Origin: an uncultured Eubacteriales bacterium
GTDB lineage: Bacteria; Bacillota; Clostridia; Oscillospirales; Oscillospiraceae
DNA: 7,495 bases
Reading direction: 5' to 3'
Assembly (NCBI GenBank): GCA_902496595.1
Contig: CABVBV010000102.1
Span: 1-7,495, forward strand
Shown piece by piece: positions 1 through 5,091 of this stretch. How positions within the stretch are numbered: the first letter of the stretch is position 1; each line of letters begins with the position of its first letter. The notes beneath the pieces are model-generated. The model made no database searches. It saw nothing but the letters and a program-made list of their open reading frames with translations, and had not been told where the DNA came from. A program made the translations under genes and the position numbers.

Positions 1-55
1 GAGCACCTGACTCTTAATCAGGGTGTCCAGGGTTCGAGTCCCTGATGGTGTACCA
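1..55 (+). tRNA. tRNA-Lys (CTT), 5' end cut off by window
   Basis: The visible part starts in the 3' side of the D stem. The anticodon arm has stem CCTGA/TCAGG and a seven-base loop containing CTT, which reads lysine AAG codons. The T arm at 28-44 is CAGGG-TTCGAGT-CCCTG. The acceptor 3' strand is 45-51, the discriminator is A52 and CCA is encoded at 53-55. The 5' acceptor strand and most of the D arm lie outside the window. The next tRNA begins at the very next base, so the two must be separated by processing of a common transcript. Confidence 0.93.
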
Positions 56-130
56 GGCCCGTTGGTCAAGTGGTCAAGACGGGGGCCTCTCACGCCCCAA
101 ACGGGAGTTCGACTCTCCCTCGGGTCACCA
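56..130 (+). tRNA. tRNA-Glu (CTC)
   Basis: This is a complete 75-base cloverleaf. The acceptor 5' strand GGCCCGT pairs with TCGGGTC, with one terminal mismatch. The anticodon stem GGGGC/GCCCC encloses a loop with anticodon CTC, which reads GAG (glutamate). The T arm at 103-119 is GGGAG-TTCGACT-CTCCC. The discriminator is A127 and CCA is encoded. It directly abuts tRNA-Lys with no spacer. Confidence 0.93.
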
Positions 131-135
131 GCCTT

Positions 136-158
136 GGCTCCCACGACTTGTGGGAGCC
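136..158 (+). other. GC-rich hairpin between tRNA-Glu and 5S rRNA
   Basis: GGCTCCCA (136-143) pairs perfectly with TGGGAGCC (151-158) around a seven-base loop. The following bases are GGGCAAAACAAAATAATA, so there is no U tract and it is not a standard terminator. It probably acts as a processing or stability element in the stable-RNA precursor. That role is inferred. Confidence 0.55.
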
Positions 159-176
159 GGGCAAAACAAAATAATA

Positions 177-292
<116 letters not shown>

Positions 293-293
293 A

Positions 294-315
294 TCGGGCC
301 CCTTATGGGGCCCGA
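294..315 (+). other. 9-bp GC hairpin just after 5S rRNA
   Basis: TCGGGCCCC (294-302) pairs perfectly with GGGGCCCGA (307-315) around TTAT. It starts two bases after the 5S 3' end. Only a poor T run (GCACTTTG) follows, and the tRNA-Asn gene begins at 323, so it could be a weak terminator or a 3'-end maturation element for 5S. The structure is seen directly; the role is inferred. Confidence 0.6.
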
Positions 316-322
316 GCACTTT

Positions 323-398
<76 letters not shown>

Positions 399-400
399 AA

Positions 401-428
401 AGAGCCGCCACTTTAGGGTGGCGGCTCT
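401..428 (+). other. 11-bp hairpin between tRNA-Asn and the CAT tRNA
   Basis: AGAGCCGCCAC (401-411) pairs perfectly with GTGGCGGCTCT (418-428) around a six-base loop. It is flanked by AAA on the left and AAGAATAAG on the right, so the plus strand lacks a U tract. It is the strongest of three GC hairpins punctuating this RNA cluster. It may be a processing signal or a partial attenuator. Confidence 0.6.
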
Positions 429-436
429 AAGAATAA

Positions 437-513
437 GGGCCTTTAGCTCAGTTGGTTAGAGCAACCGGCTCATAACCGGTCGGTCCGGGGTTCGAGTCCC
501 TGAAGGCCCACCA
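437..513 (+). tRNA. tRNA with CAT anticodon, probably tRNA-Ile2 (lysidine-modified) rather than elongator Met
   Basis: This is a complete 77-base tRNA. Acceptor GGGCCTT pairs with AAGGCCC, the anticodon stem is ACCGG/CCGGT with loop CTCATAA, the T arm is at 486-502, and CCA is encoded. It lacks the mispaired acceptor start of initiator tRNA, so it is not fMet. Established knowledge: CAT occurs in elongator Met and in Ile2, where TilS converts C34 to lysidine to read AUA. The loop CTCATAA, the GGCTCATAACC context and C-G pairs at acceptor positions 4 and 5 resemble Gram-positive Ile2, whose Met counterparts usually carry TTCATAC. The tRNA call is certain; the Ile identity is likely, not proven. 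Confidence 0.9.
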
Positions 514-515
514 AG

Positions 516-548
516 GAAGCAAGCGAACGCTTGCTTCTTTTTTATTTG
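516..548 (+). terminator. Intrinsic terminator of the tRNA/5S cluster
   Basis: GAAGCAAGC (516-524) pairs perfectly with GCTTGCTTC (529-537) around GAAC and is followed at once by six T (538-543) and ATTT. It starts three bases after the last tRNA. Its T tract runs into the stop codon of the convergent DUF2589 gene. On the minus strand the hairpin has only CCTTGG after it, so it is a weaker stop in that direction. Confidence 0.88.
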
Positions 549-1129
549 CCGGAGCTGCCGGACGAGTCTATCGGCTCGATGACGGAGGCGAAGATACTGC
601 TGAGCTTTGCCATGCCTTCGGCGGCGGGCTGCTGGGCGGCCCGGGCGTAGATATCGTACTTGGCCGTCTTGTCGCTCGTGCGCGTGTTCTCGCGGCTCGT
701 CGTGACCTTGCCGGAGATGGTAGTGGAAAAGCCCCAGGCGCTCAGGCTCGATTGCAGCGTGCTCTCGTCCGACTTGGCGAGCTTTTCGGAGGTGGAATCC
801 TTGACCTCCATCGTGAAGTTCACCGTGGCCTCCTCCATGGTGAAGGCCGGGACGGGCACAAGGGCCAGCAGCGGGGCCTCGACCTCTACGGTCACGGGCT
901 TCGTATCGCCGCTCGCGGCGTCTACGACCATGCGGTTCAATTTGAACTTCACCGTCCGGGTCTCGACAGCATCGCCTTTTTCTAGGTCGGGCATCGTCTT
1001 GAAGGCGAGCCGGAACAGCTGGTCTAGGTACACGTTGCACAGCTCGGCCTGGCCCTTTGCGACCTCGATGAGCGGCTGGCAGATAAGAAGGCCGATGGGC
1101 AGGCCGGTGAAGTTGTCGGATATCGCCAT
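542..1129 (-). CDS. DUF2589 domain-containing protein
   Basis: A 195-residue protein of the DUF2589 family, whose biochemical role is unknown. Seen in it: an N-terminal helical stretch (residues 10-45, including PLIEVAKGQAEL), a strand region (58-68), the family's central PLLALVPVPAFTMEEATV (86-103) with VNFTMEVK, and the C-terminal hallmark TSRENTRTSDKTAKYDIYAR with QQPAAEGMAKL (144-175). It ends in an SSGSSGK tail. There is no signal peptide or membrane helix. It is the last gene of a four-gene minus-strand operon, 19 bases after its neighbour's stop. AAAGGAG lies six bases before the ATG, which fixes the start. The preceding gene looks like a shortened relative of it. Family membership is confident; function is not inferable from sequence alone. 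Confidence 0.88.
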   Translation of the reverse strand: MAISDNFTGLPIGLLICQPLIEVAKGQAELCNVYLDQLFRLAFKTMPDLEKGDAVETRTVKFKLNRMVVDAASGDTKPVTVEVEAPLLALVPVPAFTMEEATVNFTMEVKDSTSEKLAKSDESTLQSSLSAWGFSTTISGKVTTSRENTRTSDKTAKYDIYARAAQQPAAEGMAKLSSIFASVIEPIDSSGSSGK

Positions 1130-1148
1130 AACATTCTCCTTTCAGTGC

Positions 1149-1520
1149 TCAGAGCGCGGAGCGCCTGTTGAGTTCGGTCTCGACCCTCGCCATGCCTTCG
1201 GACGGCTCGCGCAGGCGGAAGTGCAGCTCCAGCTCGCCGCCGCCCGTATCGCCCTCCGGCAGAGGCAGAGCGACCTTTGCATACTCCATATTCATGACCC
1301 CGTGGCCCATGAGCGCCGCAAGGGGCGAGCGTATCAATTCCTCGCCGTTCGGGCCGGGATAGCTCAGGGTTATCGTCCGCGGCACATAGACAGGCCCACC
1401 GGAGTCGTCACGCAGCTCGAAACAGCCGGAGAGGCAGCTCTCAAGGCTGCGGCGCTCGAGCTGCTCGTAGGCCTCCTGCATCGCGCCGCCGACGGCGGAG
1501 ATGAGTTCGCCGGTGGTCAT
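1149..1520 (-). CDS. Small DUF2589-like protein (diverged, shortened)
   Basis: A 123-residue protein that I do not recognise directly, but its layout parallels the DUF2589 protein encoded next. It has an N-terminal helical stretch (LISAVGGAMQEAYEQLE, 6-22) and strands around YVPRTITLSYP (45-55). The segment SPLAALMGHGVMNMEYAKVAL (66-86) lines up with PLLALVPVPAFTMEEATVNF of the neighbour. The end motif EPSEGMARVE (105-114) lines up with QPAAEGMAKL. It lacks the RENTRTSDK region. The ATG overlaps the stop of the upstream gene as ATGA, with GAGG upstream, so the two are probably translationally coupled. The coding call is strong; homology to DUF2589 is inferred from motif order. It may bind the full-length DUF2589 protein. 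Confidence 0.75.
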   Translation of the reverse strand: MTTGELISAVGGAMQEAYEQLERRSLESCLSGCFELRDDSGGPVYVPRTITLSYPGPNGEELIRSPLAALMGHGVMNMEYAKVALPLPEGDTGGGELELHFRLREPSEGMARVETELNRRSAL

Positions 1521-1744
1521 GCGCCTGCCTCACTGTGCTCGAGGACGCAGAGCCGGTCGGCGCCGAGGCGGTATTTGCCCAACAGCGCCTCGAGGTCGTC
1601 GCCCACTTCCACTATGCAGTGTCCGTCGCCTGCGGACATCGGAGACCAGACCGCATAGCGGCCCGGCCCGCCGGAAAAGGCGGAGCTGCCCTCGCCCAGA
1701 TCCGTGAGGAAGGGACGACCGCCGGCAAATTCGTTCCAGTTCAG
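1517..1744 (-). CDS. Short acidic protein, probable CTG start; candidate immunity protein
   Basis: Unrecognised. From CTG at 1744 it encodes 75 residues, MNWNEFAGGRPFLTDLGEGS at the start and ending in SEAGA. It has roughly twice as many Asp/Glu as Lys/Arg, two cysteines, and no signal peptide or membrane segment. The start is unusual. The open frame runs upstream to GTG at 1786 and ATG at 1777, but neither has a ribosome binding site and both overlap the upstream gene. A strong AAAAGGAGG ends nine bases before the in-frame CTG, so CTG is preferred; ATT at 1750 is too close. The stop overlaps the next ATG as ATGA. Placement directly after a toxin-like nuclease and the acidic composition suggest an immunity protein. 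No known immunity family was recognised, so this is inference. Confidence 0.65.
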   Translation of the reverse strand: MNWNEFAGGRPFLTDLGEGSSAFSGGPGRYAVWSPMSAGDGHCIVEVGDDLEALLGKYRLGADRLCVLEHSEAGA

Positions 1745-1766
1745 TTCAATGCGCCTCCTTTTGCGT

Positions 1767-2249
1767 TCATGGAGCATAGCGCACACCCGTTACGCTCTCG
1801 TACTCGGCAACGCCGCCGGTGTGCGGGTTCCCGGTGTGATACCAGGTCGGCAGCAGGTACATATTACAGAGAGCGGCGCCTGCAAAGCCGTTTGGGAATG
1901 TGACGCCCTCGCCGTGGTGCCAGGTATAGCCCGGCGGAGTGCCGCGCAGTCCGGCGGCTGCGTTGGCAAGAGCACTGTCGCCGCTGCGGCTGCCGCTCAT
2001 GGTTATGCGGTATGCTCCGGTGTTGTTGTACGTGAGCCGTATGACCAGGTGATTCTGCGCCGTGACCCGGGTCGTGACGGCCCGCACGAAGGCGGCCCGG
2101 TTCGGAAAGTGACAAGCGGGTGTGTTCGGCTGGAGGTACCAGTCGACGATCGCCGAGGCCTGATCCGACATCTTGTAGCTCAGGCCGACGCTGCGCACTA
2201 TGTCCGGGTCGTTCCAGCCGGTAACGAGCCTCCCGCCAATGTAAAGCAT
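1767..2249 (-). CDS. WHH-type HNH/EndoVII nuclease (toxin-like), stand-alone
   Basis: A 160-residue protein whose C-terminal half matches the WHH nuclease family, an HNH/EndoVII-fold toxin domain common at the C termini of polymorphic toxins. Seen: YRITMSGSRSGDSALANAAAGL (80-101 region), PPGYTWHH (105-112) with the family's Trp-His-His, then CNMYLLPTWYH (128-138) in place of the usual TMQLV-x-H, and NPHTGGVAEY (141-150). Residues 1-79 match nothing I recognise. There is no secretion signal, PAAR, RHS or LXG segment, so no delivery domain is visible. GGAGG lies eight bases before the ATG at 2249 but only two before the one at 2255, so 2249 is chosen. It is first in the operon. The predicted activity is nucleic-acid cleavage; the short form could be a stand-alone toxin or a displaced toxin tip. 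Confidence 0.78.
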   Translation of the reverse strand: MLYIGGRLVTGWNDPDIVRSVGLSYKMSDQASAIVDWYLQPNTPACHFPNRAAFVRAVTTRVTAQNHLVIRLTYNNTGAYRITMSGSRSGDSALANAAAGLRGTPPGYTWHHGEGVTFPNGFAGAALCNMYLLPTWYHTGNPHTGGVAEYESVTGVRYAP

Positions 2250-2302
2250 GGACATCGCCTCCAGTGAACAGGATATGTGGACATACCCGGGTTCAGACCA
2301 TG

Positions 2303-2341
2303 AAAAAAGCGGGACGGGGCACTTCTGCGCTTCCGTCCCGC
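2303..2341 (-). terminator. Intrinsic terminator of the GNAT-ybaK operon (minus strand)
   Basis: On the minus strand GCGGGACGG (2341-2333) pairs perfectly with CCGTCCCGC (2317-2309) around a 15-base loop and is followed by six T (2308-2303). It lies 18 bases after the ybaK stop. It separates that operon from the nuclease cassette starting at 2249. I see no convincing promoter between the T tract and the cassette's ribosome binding site; a TATCCT at 2275-2270 lacks a good -35. Confidence 0.85.
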
Positions 2342-2359
2342 CTGTATGGAATTGACGGT

Positions 2360-2818
2360 TCAATAGACTTTCGCCTCGACGAATTTCGCAAGCTCTTCCG
2401 GGGCGATAATTATCTGCTCTCCGCGCATACCTGCGCTCACGGCTATCTCGTCGAAGAGAATGCTGGTCTCGTCGATATAGGTGGGGTATTTCTTCTTCAT
2501 GCCTATCGGGGAGCAGCCGCCTCTCATGTAACCCGTCAGCGGCAGCAACTCCTTGACGTGTATCATCTCCAGTTTCTTATTCCCCGACACGGCGGCGGCC
2601 CTTCTCAGATCCAGCTCGTCGGAAACCGGGATGCAGAACACCAGTATGCCCGTCTTATCCCCCCTGGTCACCAGGGTCTTGAAGACCTGTTCTTCCGGAA
2701 GGCCGATCTGCTCCGCCGCGTGTTTGCCCGACAGGTCGCCTTCGTCATATTCGTATTCAGCAGTCCTGTATGCTATGCCCGCGGCGTCCAGCAGCCTCAT
2801 GGCGTTGGTTTTTGTCAT
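2360..2818 (-). CDS. ybaK: YbaK/EbsC-type Cys-tRNA(Pro)/aminoacyl-tRNA deacylase
   Basis: A 152-residue protein, the usual length for the free-standing YbaK family. These enzymes hydrolyse misacylated tRNA in trans, in YbaK's case Cys-tRNA(Pro) made by prolyl-tRNA synthetase. Seen: VFKTLV (45-50) with the family's conserved lysine, an alternating strand segment ILVFCIPVSDELDLRRAA, and the signature GYMRGGCSPIGMKKKYPTYID (96-116), which forms the substrate pocket. It is cytoplasmic. The ATG overlaps the stop of the acetyltransferase gene as ATGA, and AGGAG lies about ten bases upstream, which rules out the longer open frame reaching 3181. It is second in a two-gene operon with a terminator just downstream. 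Exact tRNA specificity cannot be read from the sequence. Confidence 0.92.
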   Translation of the reverse strand: MTKTNAMRLLDAAGIAYRTAEYEYDEGDLSGKHAAEQIGLPEEQVFKTLVTRGDKTGILVFCIPVSDELDLRRAAAVSGNKKLEMIHVKELLPLTGYMRGGCSPIGMKKKYPTYIDETSILFDEIAVSAGMRGEQIIIAPEELAKFVEAKVY

Positions 2819-3414
2819 CTCCGGGTCTCTCCTATCTCCTTTGCCCGCTCCATGCAGGCTTTGGCGACTTTCGCTTCGTCCAACTCCGGGAAGCGCGTCA
2901 CGCGCTCCGGCTCGTCCGCATACGGCCGCAGCTGCAGCCGGTAAAAGGCCAGGTCGAGCCAGCGGCCGAATTTCCAGCCCGTCTTCTCGTCCGTATACAC
3001 CCTCCTGAAACCCAGACTCTCGTGCAGGCCCTCGCTGGCTGGGTTCGGAACCGAAACCGTGCCGTAGATATTTATATAGCCCTGCATATACAGTATGTCC
3101 AACAGAGCACGGTAAAGCGCCCTGCCGATACCCTTTCCGGTGTTTCCTGCCTCCAGATACACGGACAGCTCGGCGTCCCAATCGTAGGCGGCACGCTCCC
3201 GGTAGCGGTGCGCGTAGGCGTAGCCGACCGGCCGGCCTTCCTGCTCGCAGACCAGAAAGGGGTACTCTGCCGTGACCGTTTCCACCCTCCTTGCGAACTC
3301 CTCGGCCGTCGGGGCGGGGTATTCAAAGGTCAGAACAGTTTCGGTATACGGGGCGTATATAGCCGCCAGAGCCGGGCCGTCCGAAGCCTTTGCCGTTCGT
3401 ATTTTGCTGCTCAT
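2815..3414 (-). CDS. GNAT N-acetyltransferase, phosphinothricin/methionine-sulfoximine acetyltransferase-like
   Basis: A 199-residue cytoplasmic acetyl-CoA-dependent acyltransferase of the Pat/Bar/MnaT subgroup, which N-acetylates small amino-acid-like substrates. Seen: IYAPYTETVLTFEYPAPTAE near residue 20, a typical Pat-family opening; VGYAYAHRYRERAAYDWDAE mid-protein; the acetyl-CoA loop NTGKGIGRALYRALL; then VPNPASEGLHESLGF and KFGRWLDLAFYRLQL. About 35 C-terminal residues rich in Glu/Arg (from RPYADEPER) extend beyond the usual end. Two in-frame ATGs compete. AGGAG lies eight bases before the one at 3414 and only two before 3420, so 3414 is chosen. It has its own promoter and is coupled to ybaK by ATGA. 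The substrate may be an endogenous analogue rather than a herbicide. Confidence 0.9.
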   Translation of the reverse strand: MSSKIRTAKASDGPALAAIYAPYTETVLTFEYPAPTAEEFARRVETVTAEYPFLVCEQEGRPVGYAYAHRYRERAAYDWDAELSVYLEAGNTGKGIGRALYRALLDILYMQGYINIYGTVSVPNPASEGLHESLGFRRVYTDEKTGWKFGRWLDLAFYRLQLRPYADEPERVTRFPELDEAKVAKACMERAKEIGETRR

Positions 3415-3436
3415 ACCCATCTCTCCTCTTTGCGAG

Positions 3437-3465
3437 ATTTTACTATTTACTCAACTCCGCGTCAA
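3437..3465 (-). promoter_or_regulatory. Promoter of the GNAT-ybaK operon
   Basis: On the minus strand the -35 is TTGACG (3465-3460) and the -10 is TAAAAT (3442-3437), with an optimal 17-base spacer. The predicted start is near 3430, leaving a very short leader before the AGGAG site. It is divergent from the tRNA-Ser promoter about 60 bases away. Confidence 0.8.
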
Positions 3466-3505
3466 GGATTAACGGAAAATTCACAGTACGGCCCGGTATT
3501 GTCGC

Positions 3506-3533
3506 TTGTAAAATCCAGATTTGATGTTATAAT
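3506..3533 (+). promoter_or_regulatory. Promoter of tRNA-Ser
   Basis: The -35 is TTGTAA (3506-3511), the spacer is 16 bases and the -10 is a perfect TATAAT (3528-3533) with an extended -10 TG at 3525-3526. It sits 19 bases before the tRNA gene, as expected for a stable-RNA promoter. Confidence 0.82.
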
Positions 3534-3552
3534 CTATACGTTGTTAAGACGT

Positions 3553-3641
3553 GGAGAGGTGTCCGAGTGGTTTAAGGAGCCGGTCTTGAAAACCGGTGAC
3601 CCGGCAACGGGCCATGGGTTCGAATCCCATCCTCTCCGCCA
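3553..3641 (+). tRNA. tRNA-Ser (TGA)
   Basis: A complete 89-base class II tRNA with a long variable arm (TGACCCGGCAACGGGCC). Acceptor GGAGAGG pairs with CCTCTCC, anticodon stem CCGGT/ACCGG has loop CTTGAAA giving anticodon TGA for serine UCA/UCN codons, the T arm is ATGGG-TTCGAAT-CCCAT, the discriminator is G3638 and CCA is encoded. No strong terminator follows. Transcription may continue toward the DegV gene, which starts 106 bases later. Confidence 0.95.
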
Positions 3642-3693
3642 CAAATACGGCCGGGAGACCGGCGATCCAGATCTTCCCTCTGCTGTAAGGGTG

Positions 3694-3722
3694 TTGGTGC
3701 GGTGGAGGGGATATTTTATAAC
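3694..3722 (+). promoter_or_regulatory. Possible promoter of the DegV gene
   Basis: TTGGTG (3694-3699) and TATAAC (3717-3722) are spaced by 17 bases in the gap between tRNA-Ser and the DegV gene. The -10 is good and the -35 is weak. Read-through from tRNA-Ser is the alternative. Confidence 0.42.
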
Positions 3723-3747
3723 AATCCATTGTAAATGGGGGATGAGA

Positions 3748-4653
3748 ATGTCAAAGTTCAGGGTCATCACCGACGGCTCAGGGGATCTGAGCCCGGAGCT
3801 CATCAGCGAGCGCGACATCACCGTCGTGCCGTTTTACGTCATGCTGGGCAGCGGAGACTATCTCAAGCAGGATGTGGACATAGGTACGCCCGAGTTTTAC
3901 GAGTGGATGGTCACGCATCCCGGCGTATATCCCAAGAGCTCCACGCCTTCGACTCAGGACTTCCTCAGAGTCTTCCGCGAGGTCGCCGAGGCCGGTGAGC
4001 AGGCCATCTGCATCTGCATTACCGAGAAGTTCTCCAACTCCTATCAGACTGCAAAAATAGCCCTTGAGCTGCTGCGCGAGGACTATCCGGATGCAAAGAT
4101 AGCCGTTTACAATTCCATGGTGAACACCGTCCTCCAGGGCCTTTACGTCCTCGAAGCCTGCGACCTCAGAGACGCCGGCTTTGAGCTCGACGAGGCCGTC
4201 AGGAGGCTCGAGGAGATAAGGCCCAGCGGAAGGATATTCTTCACCATCGGAAGTATGTCCTATCTCAGCATAGGAGGGCGCATAGGCAAACTCGCCGGAA
4301 GAGTCAGCACTGTGCTCGGCATCAGGCCGATCATCACGCTCAAAGAGGGTGAGATATTCCCCTCCGGCGTCTGCCGCGGCCGGGGCAAGAGCCTCGACAA
4401 AGTCATCAACGTCTCCAGGGAATATCTGAAGGAGAACTTCAGCTCCGCCGACGAGCTCTCCATAGCCGTCGGTTACGGTTACGACTACAACGAGGCGGCC
4501 GAGTTCCAGGGCCGCATCAGCGCCCTGCTCGATGAGCTCGGACTTTCAAAAAAGGACATCCCGATACGGCTCATCAGCTCGGTCATCGCCGTTCACACAG
4601 GCCCGTATCCGCTCGGCATCGGTGTGCTGAGAAAGGCCAGACTCGACAAATGA
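3748..4653 (+). CDS. DegV family fatty-acid-binding protein
   Basis: A 301-residue cytoplasmic DegV/FakB-type protein, full length for the family. FakB proteins bind a fatty acid and present its carboxylate to the kinase FakA for phosphorylation and entry into phospholipid synthesis. Seen: the N-terminal strand and loop FRVITDGSGDL (4-14; relatives often read TDSTADL), the ligand loop SSTPSTQDF (64-72), the segment KFSNSYQTAK (94-103) matching the usual SGTYQSA, the signature SIGGRIGKLAG (174-184), and HTGPYPLGIGV (283-293) near the end. GGGGG at 3737-3741 is six bases before the ATG at 3748, so the upstream in-frame ATG at 3742 is less likely. No fakA-like gene is in view. It converges on the PepSY-like gene. 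Its own fatty-acid preference is unknown. Confidence 0.93.
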   Translation: MSKFRVITDGSGDLSPELISERDITVVPFYVMLGSGDYLKQDVDIGTPEFYEWMVTHPGVYPKSSTPSTQDFLRVFREVAEAGEQAICICITEKFSNSYQTAKIALELLREDYPDAKIAVYNSMVNTVLQGLYVLEACDLRDAGFELDEAVRRLEEIRPSGRIFFTIGSMSYLSIGGRIGKLAGRVSTVLGIRPIITLKEGEIFPSGVCRGRGKSLDKVINVSREYLKENFSSADELSIAVGYGYDYNEAAEFQGRISALLDELGLSKKDIPIRLISSVIAVHTGPYPLGIGVLRKARLDK

Positions 4654-4656
4654 AAC

Positions 4657-4699
4657 GAGCCCCGTTGGTGATAGAGGGGGACTCTCACCAACGGGGCTC
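4657..4699. terminator. Convergent-gene hairpin, probable bidirectional terminator
   Basis: GAGCCCCGTTGGTGA (4657-4671) pairs perfectly over 15 bases with its inverse at 4685-4699, around a 13-base loop. It lies three bases after the DegV stop and 12 bases after the convergent small gene's stop on the minus strand. T content after it is modest on both sides (TATCCGTTCTG; GTTTCATTTG), so it may be a terminator or a 3'-end stabiliser for both messages. Confidence 0.72.
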
Positions 4700-4711
4700 T
4701 ATCCGTTCTGT

Positions 4712-4987
4712 TCAGGCGCTCACGCACTTCGGAAGCTCCTGCGGCGCCTCATAGTAGGACGGATAGCTCTCGACGGGAACGGGGAAGAAGTCAAGGCCCA
4801 GGGCCTCGCCGCTCGCAGCGTCGATGTAGCAGCAATAGTGCATCTCTTCGGTCGTGAACTCCAGCTCGTACAGGCTGCCGCCCTCGAGCAGCTTCTGAGA
4901 ATCGAACCTCGCGCTCTCAACGTTCGCGGCTTCCAGCGCCAGAGCCCTGGCCTGCATCGGGCTTATATAGAGAATGTTCTTTTTCAT
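4712..4987 (-). CDS. Small PepSY-like domain protein
   Basis: A 91-residue protein dominated by one PepSY-type module, a small domain often found in secreted or membrane proteins and thought to bind or inhibit proteases. Seen: helix SPMQARALALEAANVESARF (9-28), then the strand pair SLYELEFTTEEMHYCCYIDA and the turn ASGEALGLDFF (58-68), which match the Y-E-V-E-F / Y-x-I-D-A-x-T-G-E pattern of the fold. There is no signal peptide or membrane helix, which is unusual for PepSY proteins and points to a cytoplasmic location. Three cysteines (a CC pair and a near-terminal one) stand out. AAAAGGAG lies nine bases before the ATG. It is monocistronic, convergent with DegV and divergent from pyrR. The fold assignment is moderate; the function is unknown. 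Confidence 0.75.
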   Translation of the reverse strand: MKKNILYISPMQARALALEAANVESARFDSQKLLEGGSLYELEFTTEEMHYCCYIDAASGEALGLDFFPVPVESYPSYYEAPQELPKCVSA

Positions 4988-5025
4988 TGTTATTAGCTCC
5001 TTTTCGTTTTTTGTTTTATGGACTC

Positions 5026-5031
5026 AGTATA
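5026..5031 (-). promoter_or_regulatory. Possible -10 box of the PepSY-like gene
   Basis: TATACT reads leftward, about 40 bases before the start codon. No good -35 is present at 16-18 bases; the expected place falls inside the inverted repeat at 5041-5077, which could let a repressor or activator decide use of this promoter. Weak evidence. Confidence 0.3.
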
Positions 5032-5040
5032 GAGCGGAAA

Positions 5041-5077
5041 TATTAAAATAACGTTAAAGAAAAAAGTTATTTTATTA
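5041..5077. repeat. AT-rich inverted repeat in the PepSY-pyrR intergenic region
   Basis: TATTAAAATAAC (5041-5052) and GTTATTTTATTA (5066-5077) are inverted copies with one mismatch in 12 bases, around a 13-base A-rich centre. Position and symmetry suit an operator or an upstream promoter element. Its AT content contrasts sharply with the GC-rich surroundings. Confidence 0.5.
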
Positions 5078-5091
5078 ACCATGTTTCGTTT

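Noticed and set aside
660..1658. Long open frame on the plus strand opposite the DUF2589 genes
   Set aside because: It is the antisense shadow of real minus-strand genes with SDs and recognisable motifs; GC-rich codon bias keeps it open.
2250..2363. Longer start for the WHH nuclease, up to 38 residues more
   Set aside because: It would cross the ybaK terminator and lacks a ribosome binding site; GGAGG with eight-base spacing supports 2249.
2819..3181. Longer start for the YbaK protein
   Set aside because: The extra sequence is the acetyltransferase gene in another frame; the ATG at 2818 overlaps its stop in the usual coupled way and gives the family length.
2770..3747. In-frame open extension upstream of the DegV gene
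   Set aside because: It runs antisense to the acetyltransferase and through tRNA-Ser; a good ribosome binding site and family homology begin at 3748.
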